Shown here one piece after another: positions 36,551 to 43,255 of a DNA stretch of 64,000 nt; within the stretch, counting starts at the first letter, position 1; every line of letters starts with the position of its first letter. Source of the DNA: Malaciobacter halophilus (lineage in GTDB: Bacteria > Campylobacterota > Campylobacteria > Campylobacterales > Arcobacteraceae); NCBI RefSeq assembly GCF_002837275.1, contig NZ_NXIF01000002.1, positions 1 to 64,000 on the forward strand. The letters run 5' to 3'. The position numbers and the translations under genes are program-made. Below the pieces are notes generated by a model. That model saw nothing but the letters and a program-made list of their open reading frames with translations, was not told where the DNA came from and did no database searches.

Positions 36551-36852
36551 GATAAGAATCTCTTTTCTACAAGATTTATAATTCCGTTAATATCTTGAAT
36601 ATCCTCACCCTTTATCCAAGCATCAATTCCAAAATTTTTAAATGCATCATAATCACTATCATCATCAATAACTGCAATAGATACAAACTTTTCATTACAA
36701 GCATCATGCTTATTCTCTTCAAAATCGAAAATTGAATTAATATCTAAAATTGCAATATCAGCTTTTTTTGTAATTCCACTATCAAAATGTTCAACACTAT
36801 GCCTACTATCAATTAACGACTCATCTACATTGCAAAATGTTACTATATTCAT
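36547..36852 (-). CDS. Receiver-like (pseudo-receiver) small protein
   Basis: The 101-residue protein follows the alternating pattern of a response-regulator receiver: NIVTFCN, ADIAILDINSIFDFEEN with an Asp at the phospho-acceptor position, VSIAVIDDDSDYDAFKNFG, and DAWIKGEDI where the Lys would stand. The early acidic pair is not present as DD, so phosphorylation is doubtful. I do not recognise a family. It sits between hslU and tatD, and its stop overlaps the presumed tatD start. It may be a degenerate receiver with a protein-binding role. Confidence 0.6.
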   Translation of the reverse strand: MNIVTFCNVDESLIDSRHSVEHFDSGITKKADIAILDINSIFDFEENKHDACNEKFVSIAVIDDDSDYDAFKNFGIDAWIKGEDIQDINGIINLVEKRFLS

Positions 36853-36909
36853 AATTGCTCCCTGTTTTCTATACTTTTACTTAATTTTATCAAATAAAAA
36901 ATTAAAATA

Positions 36910-38238
36910 TTACAAGATATACCTTGCAGTATCTTCATTTTCAACAATATCTTCAAGCTTTTGTTCAACTAACTCTTTATTAACTACAACTGTTTCACCT
37001 TTTTTCTCATCAGCACTAAAACTAATATCTTCAATAACTTTTTCAATTACAGTATGAAGTCTTCTAGCCCCAATATCTTCAGTTTTTTCATTTGCAGTAA
37101 CTGAGTATTTTGCAAAAGCATGAATTGCATCATCACTAAACTCTAATGTTACATCTTCAACTTTTAATAATGCCTCATATTGTCTTAAAAGAGAATTTTT
37201 TGTATTAGTTAATATTCTATATAATGCATCTTCATCTAAAGAGTCTAATTCTACTCTAAGAGGAAATCTTCCTTGAAGTTCAGGAAGTAAATCACTTGGT
37301 TTAGATACATGAAATGCACCAGCAGCAATAAATAAAATATGGTCTGTTTTTACTTGACCAAATTTTGTTTGAACAGAACTTCCTTCAACGATTGGAAGTA
37401 AATCCCTTTGAACTCCCTCTTTTGATGGGTCTTGATTTTGAGATTTAGTTCCAGTTGCAATTTTATCAATTTCATCTAAAAAGATAATTCCACCATTTTC
37501 AGCTCTTTTTATTGCTTCAATTTTGATAGCTTCATGGTCAAGTAAATTTTCACTTGCTTCATCTCTTAATAACACTTTTGCATCTTTAATTGAAACTTCT
37601 TTTTTAATTTTCTCTTTATTTAAGCCACCTAACATTTTTGAAAGACTCTCTTGCATTGAACTCATATCCATTGGCATTGAAGAATCAACAATCTCAACAT
37701 GAGTCTTTTTTGGAAGCTCTATTTCAATCTTTTTATCATCTAAATCACCATTTAGTAACTTCTCTTCCATCTTATTGTAAGTTTTAATAAATGACTCTTT
37801 TGCTGTTTCAGTTGCTGTTTCTGGTAAAGGTGGTACTAATTTTTCAATAATTTTTCTATTTACTTCATCATCAATTTTATCAGCAATTTTAGATTCATAC
37901 TCTTTTGTAACTAACGAAATTGATTCATAAACCAAATCTCTTACCATTGATTCAACATCTCTTCCAACAAAACCAACTTCAGTATATTTACTTGCTTCAA
38001 CTTTGACAAAAGGAAGTCCCATCATTTTTGCTAATCTTCTAGCAATTTCAGTTTTACCTACACCTGTGCTTCCTATCATTAAAATATTTTTAGGCATTAT
38101 CTCTTCTTGTAAAGTAGGTTCTACTCTCATTCTTCTAAATCTATTTCTTAAAGCTAAGGCAATTGTTTTCTTTGCTTCATCTTGACCAATAATATAATCA
38201 TCAAGATACTCAACAATTTGTTTAGGAGTTAAATCCAT
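36910..38238 (-). CDS. hslU: HslU ATPase subunit of the HslUV protease
   Basis: HslU unfolds substrates and feeds them to HslV. It is an AAA+ protein with TPKQIVEYLDDYIIGQDEAK at the N-terminus, Walker A GSTGVGKTEIA, pore loop GYVGxD-type region as GFVGRDVES, Walker B IIFLDEIDKIA, the sensor and arginine-finger parts, and the C-terminal VENEDTARYIL that docks to HslV. The inserted I-domain lies between. It follows hslV by 6 bases. Confidence 0.97.
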   Translation of the reverse strand: MDLTPKQIVEYLDDYIIGQDEAKKTIALALRNRFRRMRVEPTLQEEIMPKNILMIGSTGVGKTEIARRLAKMMGLPFVKVEASKYTEVGFVGRDVESMVRDLVYESISLVTKEYESKIADKIDDEVNRKIIEKLVPPLPETATETAKESFIKTYNKMEEKLLNGDLDDKKIEIELPKKTHVEIVDSSMPMDMSSMQESLSKMLGGLNKEKIKKEVSIKDAKVLLRDEASENLLDHEAIKIEAIKRAENGGIIFLDEIDKIATGTKSQNQDPSKEGVQRDLLPIVEGSSVQTKFGQVKTDHILFIAAGAFHVSKPSDLLPELQGRFPLRVELDSLDEDALYRILTNTKNSLLRQYEALLKVEDVTLEFSDDAIHAFAKYSVTANEKTEDIGARRLHTVIEKVIEDISFSADEKKGETVVVNKELVEQKLEDIVENEDTARYIL

Positions 38239-38244
38239 ATTACA

Positions 38245-38781
38245 CTATTCCTCTATTTTTAAAATTTTAATATTTTGATTTGTATAAATACATAACTCAC
38301 CAGCAATCATTAATGACTCTTTTACTAACTCTTCTGCTGACAAATTTGCATGTTTATCTAAAGCTCTTGCAGCAGAAATAGCAAAATTTCCACCACTTCC
38401 TATTGAAGCTATTTTTCCATCTTCAGGTTCTACTACATCCCCATTTCCACTTAAAATAAAAATATGCTCTTTATTCAAAACAATCATCATTGCTTCTAAT
38501 CTTCTTAAAACTTTATCTTTTCTCCATGCTTTAGAAAAAGCAACAACTGCTTTTAATAAATCTCCTTTTGTAGTTTGTAAATGTTCTTCAAACATATCAA
38601 AAAGATTAAAAGCATCAGCAGTGCTACCTGCAAAACCTGCTAGAATTTTTCCATTATATAAAGTTCTTATTTTTGTAGCATTACCTTTTAATACAGAATT
38701 ACCAAAAGTAACTTGTCCATCTCCACCAATTACTGCTTTATCTTCACCTTTATAGGCTAATATTGTAGTTGCTTCAAACAT
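38245..38781 (-). CDS. hslV: HslV protease subunit
   Basis: HslV is the N-terminal threonine protease that forms the proteasome-like core with Hsl[21 protein letters not shown] and [20 protein letters not shown] are family signatures. The N-terminus is [12 protein letters not shown]: the catalytic threonine pair TT is preceded by four residues and not by Met alone. Helicobacter HslV has a similar start, so this may be a lineage trait that needs processing. It lies 6 bases before hslU and 4 bases after rplI. Confidence 0.96.
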   Translation of the reverse strand: MFEATTILAYKGEDKAVIGGDGQVTFGNSVLKGNATKIRTLYNGKILAGFAGSTADAFNLFDMFEEHLQTTKGDLLKAVVAFSKAWRKDKVLRRLEAMMIVLNKEHIFILSGNGDVVEPEDGKIASIGSGGNFAISAARALDKHANLSAEELVKESLMIAGELCIYTNQNIKILKIEE

Positions 38782-38785
38782 TCAA

Positions 38786-39232
38786 CTACTCTCCAATAAT
38801 ATCAACTTTTAAATTTGCATTAACTGCATGACCTAACTTACAAGTAACTTCATAAATTCCTGGAGCTTTAATTTTCTTTTCTAAAGAGATATTTTTCTTA
38901 TCTAATTCAATTTTAAACTCACTACTTAAAGCTTCACTTATCTCTTTATTTGTAACTGAACCAATTAAATGTCCATTTGCACCAACTTTGTGTTTAATAG
39001 TTAATTTCGTAGAGTTTAAAGTTTCAGCTAATTTTTCAGCTTCTGCAATCTCTTTTGCTTCTTGCTCTTTTTCTCTTTTCTTTTGAGCTTCATATTTTCT
39101 TAATACATCATTAGTAGCATGTAAAGCAAGACCTTTTCCAATTAAGAAGTTTTTTCCATATCCATCTTTTACCTCTTTTACTTCACCTGCTTTTCCTAAG
39201 CTTTTTACATCTTTTATTAATAATACTTTCAT
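38786..39232 (-). CDS. rplI: 50S ribosomal protein L9
   Basis: L9 has an N-terminal RNA-binding domain (MKVLLIKDVKSLGKAGEVKE then VKDGYGKNFLIGKGLALHAT), a long connecting helix rich in Glu, Lys and Ala, and a C-terminal domain. The 148-residue length is normal. It is the first gene of the minus-strand run rplI-hslV-hslU and downstream genes. Confidence 0.97.
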   Translation of the reverse strand: MKVLLIKDVKSLGKAGEVKEVKDGYGKNFLIGKGLALHATNDVLRKYEAQKKREKEQEAKEIAEAEKLAETLNSTKLTIKHKVGANGHLIGSVTNKEISEALSSEFKIELDKKNISLEKKIKAPGIYEVTCKLGHAVNANLKVDIIGE

Positions 39233-39264
39233 AAATATATCTCCACATAAATTAAATAGACATT

Positions 39265-39270
39265 ATTCTA
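39265..39270 (-). promoter_or_regulatory. -10 box of the rplI-hslVU run
   Basis: Minus-strand TGTAGAAT gives TAGAAT with an extended TG, 33 bases before the rplI ATG, and TGGAG is the Shine-Dalgarno. The remaining 190 bases up to the recombinase-like gene hold no gene. Confidence 0.4.
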
Positions 39271-39450
39271 CAATAACTTTGATGAAGTGAATATAAATGA
39301 TAATGATAAATATTTTAGTTATAGATTTTTTACAATAATTTTGTAGTTAAATTTATATTAGCTAGTAAAAATAACTCTACTACTTTATGGAGTTTTTACA
39401 GATTTTCTGACACTATTAAAACAACTAAAATAGTAGAATTATTTAAAATT

Positions 39451-39486
39451 ATACTCTTGATATTTAGCTAGCAATATCAAGAGTAT
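39451..39486. terminator. 14-bp perfect hairpin at the end of the recombinase-like gene
   Basis: The arms (39451-39464 and 39473-39486) are perfect 14-bp complements around an 8-base loop. The structure overlaps the last codons and stop of the recombinase-like gene. The U-tract is better on the plus strand (ATTTTT) than on the minus strand (AATTTTA), so its role as a terminator for the minus gene is plausible but not certain. Confidence 0.6.
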
Positions 39487-40105
39487 TTTTCAAATTTTCT
39501 CTGATATTTCTCTTTTTTACATAGTTATTTAATCCAATATGATTACTGTAACCTAAAAGCTTTGCAATTTTTCTAACTGATAAACCAACAGATAATAACT
39601 CTTCTATTTTTTCTCTTTGTGCATCAAATTTTGATTTTTGTATTGTACCTTTTGGTTTTCCAAGATGAGCACCCTCTAATTTTTTTGCAGTTAGTGCTTC
39701 TTTTGTTCTAATACTCATTAACTCTTTTTCCAATTTTAAAGTCATAGAAATAACACCTAAAATCATTTGAGTTAACATATCATTATCATCAATTAAATCT
39801 AAATTTTGTCTTATTACAATAATTCTTATTTTATTGCTTAATAAAAATTTTATAATCTCTAAAATAGTTTCAACTGTTCTTCCAAAAACATTTAAGTCAG
39901 CAACTAATAAAGTTGATTTACTTTGTGAATTTTTTAGAAAATCTAACATGTTTTTTTCATCATTTGGAGTATTGATTTCTATTTCAATATTTTGATAAAT
40001 TTTAATATTTTGCTTATTTATATACTCGCTTAAAATCTCATTTTGCTGCTTCGTATACGCCTCATTGTTTTTATTTATTCGAACAAAACTAAATATTTTA
40101 GACAC
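39464..40105 (-). CDS. Catalytically degenerate serine recombinase-like protein
   Basis: The 213-residue protein has the fold order of resolvases/invertases: N-terminal KIFSFVRINKNNEAYTKQQ, LLVADLNVFGRTVETILEII, the long helix KLEKELMSIRTKEALTAKK, then EGAHLGKPKG and a C-terminal helix-turn-helix (GLSVRKIAKLLGYSNHI). The active site is lost: the nucleophile position (RVS in the family) is RIN, and the DRxGR motif is NVFGR, so the Ser and the Asp-Arg pair are replaced. Start GTG 40105 has AAAGGA six bases upstream; the frame's hydrophobic extension to 40225 is rejected. It probably binds DNA without recombining it. Confidence 0.82.
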   Translation of the reverse strand: MSKIFSFVRINKNNEAYTKQQNEILSEYINKQNIKIYQNIEIEINTPNDEKNMLDFLKNSQSKSTLLVADLNVFGRTVETILEIIKFLLSNKIRIIVIRQNLDLIDDNDMLTQMILGVISMTLKLEKELMSIRTKEALTAKKLEGAHLGKPKGTIQKSKFDAQREKIEELLSVGLSVRKIAKLLGYSNHIGLNNYVKKRNIRENLKNTLDIAS

Positions 40106-40156
40106 TTTAAATCCTTTTACAATAAGTATTATTATAAATATAAATATATAACATAG

Positions 40157-40288
40157 TGTTATACTTATAATAATTTTTGTTATACTAAATGTTATTACTA
40201 TTTTCATAAAAGTTCTCTTAAACAATCTTTTTTCAAAAGCCTATTTTTGATGTTTTGACAAATTAGTTATACAGACTTAATGTTATAC
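40157..40288. repeat. Four GTTATAC repeats upstream of the recombinase-like gene
   Basis: GTTATAC occurs at 40158-40164, 40179-40185, 40266-40272 and 40282-40288, all in the same orientation, and three copies extend to TGTTATAC. They form two pairs (21 and 16 bases apart). The first pair lies near the -35 region of a candidate TATAAT (40131-40136, minus strand) for the recombinase-like gene. The second pair lies near a TTGACA at 40255-40260. They are candidate binding sites. Confidence 0.55.
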
Positions 40289-40301
40289 ATTTTGAAAAAA
40301 G
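40227..40301. repeat. 12-bp inverted repeat in the recombinase-like/ubiX gap
   Basis: CTTTTTTCAAAA (40227-40238) and TTTTGAAAAAAG (40290-40301) are perfect inverted copies around a 51-base centre that holds two of the GTTATAC repeats and a TTGACA. The arms are AT-rich, so chance pairing is possible. The gap 40106-40422 holds no other gene that I can support. Confidence 0.45.
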
Positions 40302-40359
40302 GAAAATGTGAAATCTTTAGACCTCCTTTGATAATCTAGTTTTTTAATTTTTTTTGATT

Positions 40360-40368
40360 TGCTATAAA
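40360..40368 (+). promoter_or_regulatory. Extended -10 promoter of the ubiX operon
   Basis: TGCTATAAA gives TATAAA at 40363-40368 with the extended TG, 55 bases before the TTG start of ubiX. No clear -35 is visible. It would drive the tightly spaced run from ubiX to the TauE-like gene. Confidence 0.45.
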
Positions 40369-40422
40369 GTAAAAATTAGATAAACTCTGCTTTTTATAAG
40401 ATAATTCTTTAAAGGATTTGTA

Positions 40423-40977
40423 TTGAAATTAACTGTTGCAATTACAGGTGCTAGTGGAGCAAGTTTAGCTCTAAAATTTGTAGATAATATTCCTAAAGAA
40501 GTAGAGGTATTTTTAGTAGCTTCTAAAAGTGCAAAAACTGCTTTAAAATTAGAAGAGAATATATCAATTTCTAACTATTTTCAAAATAAAGAAAATATTA
40601 CAATTTTTAACGATTCAGATATTTCTGCTTCTATTGCTTCTGGTTCATTTGGTGTAAATAAAATGATTATTTTACCTTGCTCAATGAATACACTTGCTAA
40701 GTGTTCTGTTGGAATATCAGATAGCTTAATTACTAGAGCATTTACTGTAATGTTAAAACAAAAAAAAGATATTATTCTTGCACCAAGAGAGATGCCTTAC
40801 AATACAATCATCTTAGAAAATATGCTTAAATTGTCTCAACTAGGAGTAACTATTGCTCCTCCAAATTTAGGCTATTACTCTAGTCAACAAACTTTAGAAG
40901 ATATGGAAAATTTCCTAATTGGTAAATGGTTTGATTTACTAGGTATTGAAAATAATTTATACAAAAGATGGGAATAA
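40423..40977 (+). CDS. ubiX: Flavin prenyltransferase UbiX
   Basis: UbiX makes prenylated FMN, the cofactor of UbiD-type decarboxylases, from FMN and dimethylallyl phosphate. Family motifs are AITGASGASLALKFV at the N-terminus, the SGSFGVNKMIILPCSMNTLAKCSVGI block (residues about 70-95), and LAPREMPYNTIILENMLKLS. The 184-residue length fits. The start is TTG with AAAGGA six bases upstream. No ubiD is nearby. It opens the plus-strand operon. Confidence 0.95.
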   Translation: MKLTVAITGASGASLALKFVDNIPKEVEVFLVASKSAKTALKLEENISISNYFQNKENITIFNDSDISASIASGSFGVNKMIILPCSMNTLAKCSVGISDSLITRAFTVMLKQKKDIILAPREMPYNTIILENMLKLSQLGVTIAPPNLGYYSSQQTLEDMENFLIGKWFDLLGIENNLYKRWE

Positions 40978-40979
40978 AT

Positions 40980-41477
40980 ATGCAAAATAGTGAAAAAACA
41001 AGTAACGGTGGCACATATAAAAAGGCTATTTACAGTGGAACTTTTGACCCCATAACAAATGGACATATGGACATTGTAAGAAGAGCTTCAAGTATTTTCG
41101 AAGAGGTAGTTATTGCAGTAGCAAAAAGTGAAAGAAAAAAACCTATGTTTTCTCACGAACAAAGAGTAGAGTTTGCCAAACAAGCAACTAAAGATTTGAA
41201 AAAAGTTAGAGTTATTGGTTTTGATACTTTACTAGTTGACCTTGCAACACAAATGAAAATAAATACAATTATTAGAGGGTTAAGAGCTGTTAGTGATTTT
41301 GAATATGAATTACAAATGGGATATGCAAACTCTTCTATAAATAAAAATTTAGAGACTCTTTATCTTATGCCCACATTAGAAAATGCTTTCGTTAGTTCTA
41401 CAATTGTTAGAGAATTAATTAGATTTAACGGAAGTTTTTGTCATCTTATACCAAAAGAAGTATTAAAATGTATGTAG
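40980..41477 (+). CDS. coaD: Phosphopantetheine adenylyltransferase CoaD
   Basis: CoaD makes dephospho-CoA from phosphopantetheine and ATP. The nucleotidyltransferase motif is AIYSGTFDPITNGHMDIVRR (TxGH), followed by IIRGLRAVSDFEYELQMG and the ISSTxIR-like VSSTIVREL. The frame opens at ATG 40968, inside ubiX, but GGGA is well placed for the ATG at 40980, giving 165 residues. A short Asn/Ser/Lys segment precedes the first strand. It overlaps tmk by 10 bases. Confidence 0.95.
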   Translation: MQNSEKTSNGGTYKKAIYSGTFDPITNGHMDIVRRASSIFEEVVIAVAKSERKKPMFSHEQRVEFAKQATKDLKKVRVIGFDTLLVDLATQMKINTIIRGLRAVSDFEYELQMGYANSSINKNLETLYLMPTLENAFVSSTIVRELIRFNGSFCHLIPKEVLKCM

Positions 41478-42034
41478 TAATAGAAGGAATTGATACAGCA
41501 GGAAAATCTACACAACTAGATATTCTTGCTAAAAAATATAGTAATGCAATATTTACAAAAGAGCCTGGTGGAACACAAATTGGTTCAAAACTAAGACAAA
41601 TGGTTTTAAGTGCAGAAGCAAACTCAAAACTAGCAGAAATGTTTTTATTTTTAGCAGATAGAGCAGAACATATGCAAGAAGTTGTTTTAAAAAATAAAGA
41701 CAAAATAGTAATTTCAGATAGATCAATGATATCAGGAATTGCATATGCACAAAACTTACCATTACAGACAGTAATTGATTTAAATTTAATAGCAACAAAA
41801 AGTGTCTTACCAACACATGTTATTTTATTAAAATTATCAAAGCAAGAGTTAGAAAAAAGGCTCTCTTCAAAAGAGCATGACTCAATAGAAGCTAGAGGAG
41901 TTGATTACTTAATGAGTATTCAAAATAGAATGGAAGAGACAATAAAAAAACTAAATTTAAATTATAAATTTATAGATGCAAGTTTAAGCATCGATGAAAC
42001 TTCAAAAGATATAGAGGATTTTTTAAATGAGTAA
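41468..42034 (+). CDS. tmk: Thymidylate kinase
   Basis: Tmk phosphorylates dTMP to dTDP. Motifs are the P-loop MYVVIEGIDTAGKSTQ, where Ala-Gly replaces the more common Gly-Ala order, FTKEPGGTQIG (DR/EPGG), and ISDRSMISGIAYA (lid region). The frame opens upstream at 41438, but ATG 41468 directly precedes YVVIEG and has AAAGAAG upstream, giving 188 residues. It overlaps coaD by 10 bases and hisS by 8 bases. Confidence 0.95.
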   Translation: MYVVIEGIDTAGKSTQLDILAKKYSNAIFTKEPGGTQIGSKLRQMVLSAEANSKLAEMFLFLADRAEHMQEVVLKNKDKIVISDRSMISGIAYAQNLPLQTVIDLNLIATKSVLPTHVILLKLSKQELEKRLSSKEHDSIEARGVDYLMSIQNRMEETIKKLNLNYKFIDASLSIDETSKDIEDFLNE

Positions 42035-43253
42035 ACAAGATGTTATACAAAGCCTAAGAGGTATGAAAGATATTTTAGATAATGACAGCAAACTATTTAC
42101 TTACTTTTGTGAAAATGCTGCAAAAATTGCAAGAAATTATGGCTTTGAATATATTGAAACACCTATATTAGAAGAGACTGCACTTTTTAAAAGAAGTGTT
42201 GGAGAAAGCTCTGATATTGTAAATAAAGAGATGTACCAATTTATAGATAAGGGTGAAAATGATGTTTGTTTAAGACCAGAAGGAACAGCAGGAGTTGTAA
42301 GAAGTTTTATTCAAAATAAACTTGATAGGGCTGGTGGAGTAAAAAGATGGTATTACCACGGTCCAATGTTTAGATATGAAAGACCACAAAAAGGTAGATT
42401 AAGAGAGTTTCACCAATTTGGAGCAGAAGTATTTGGTGTTAATTCTGTTTATGAAGATGCAAATATAATTATGATGTTAAAAGATATTTTAGAGTTCTTT
42501 GGTATCTCTTATAAACTACAATTAAACTCTTTAGGCTGTAAAGAGTGTATGCCAACTTATAAAGAAAAACTAGTTGAACACTTAAATAGCTTTAAAAGTG
42601 AGCTTTGTGAAGATTGTAATAGAAGAATAAAAACCAATCCAATAAGAGTACTTGATTGCAAAATAGAAAAGTGTCAAAATCTACTTACTAATGCTCCAAA
42701 AATTACAAATAACTTATGCGATTCTTGTGATACAGACTTTGAAAAGTTAAAAGAGATATTAGATTTTAATGATATTTCATATGAAGTAGATACTAATTTA
42801 GTTAGAGGTTTAGACTACTACTCTAAAACAGCTTTTGAGTTTGTAAGTGATGAAATCGGAGCACAAAGTGCCATTGCAGGTGGTGGAAGATATGATAGAC
42901 TTGTTGAGTTTTTAGGTGGTAGAGAAACTGCTGGTATAGGTTTTGCAATTGGTATTGAAAGACTTTTAGAGTTAGTAAAAATCAAAGAGTCAAAAGAGGA
43001 TATTTACTATATTGGAGCATTAAGCCAAAATGCTTTAAATCAAGTTACAAAACTTGCAAATATAAAAAGAAAATCAAATCAAACTTTCATGGAATATACA
43101 CCAAGAGGTTTTGGTAAACATTTTAAATTGGCAGAGAAATTAAATGCAAATGTTGTTGTATTAGTAGGTGAAGATGAACTAGAAAATGGTACAGTTTATA
43201 CTAAAAACATAGATACAAAAGAAGAAAAAACAATTAAACTTGAGGAATTTTAA
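42027..43253 (+). CDS. hisS: Histidyl-tRNA synthetase
   Basis: This class II synthetase charges tRNA-His. Motif 1 (FEYIETPILEETALFKRS), motif 2 (RPEGTAGVVRSF with WYYHGPMFRYERPQKGRLREFHQFG), the HisA signature LVRGLDYYSKTAFEF and motif 3 (GIGFAIGIERLLEL) are all present, followed by the anticodon-binding domain. The 408-residue length is normal. It overlaps the end of tmk by 8 bases and ends 2 bases before speA. Confidence 0.97.
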   Translation: MSKQDVIQSLRGMKDILDNDSKLFTYFCENAAKIARNYGFEYIETPILEETALFKRSVGESSDIVNKEMYQFIDKGENDVCLRPEGTAGVVRSFIQNKLDRAGGVKRWYYHGPMFRYERPQKGRLREFHQFGAEVFGVNSVYEDANIIMMLKDILEFFGISYKLQLNSLGCKECMPTYKEKLVEHLNSFKSELCEDCNRRIKTNPIRVLDCKIEKCQNLLTNAPKITNNLCDSCDTDFEKLKEILDFNDISYEVDTNLVRGLDYYSKTAFEFVSDEIGAQSAIAGGGRYDRLVEFLGGRETAGIGFAIGIERLLELVKIKESKEDIYYIGALSQNALNQVTKLANIKRKSNQTFMEYTPRGFGKHFKLAEKLNANVVVLVGEDELENGTVYTKNIDTKEEKTIKLEEF

Positions 43254-43255
43254 TA

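Noticed and set aside
40106-40225. Hydrophobic N-terminal extension making a membrane-bound recombinase
   Set aside because: A GTG with AAAGGA six bases upstream at 40105 gives the normal recombinase start; the extension is AT-rich upstream DNA that contains the GTTATAC repeats and a TATAAT.
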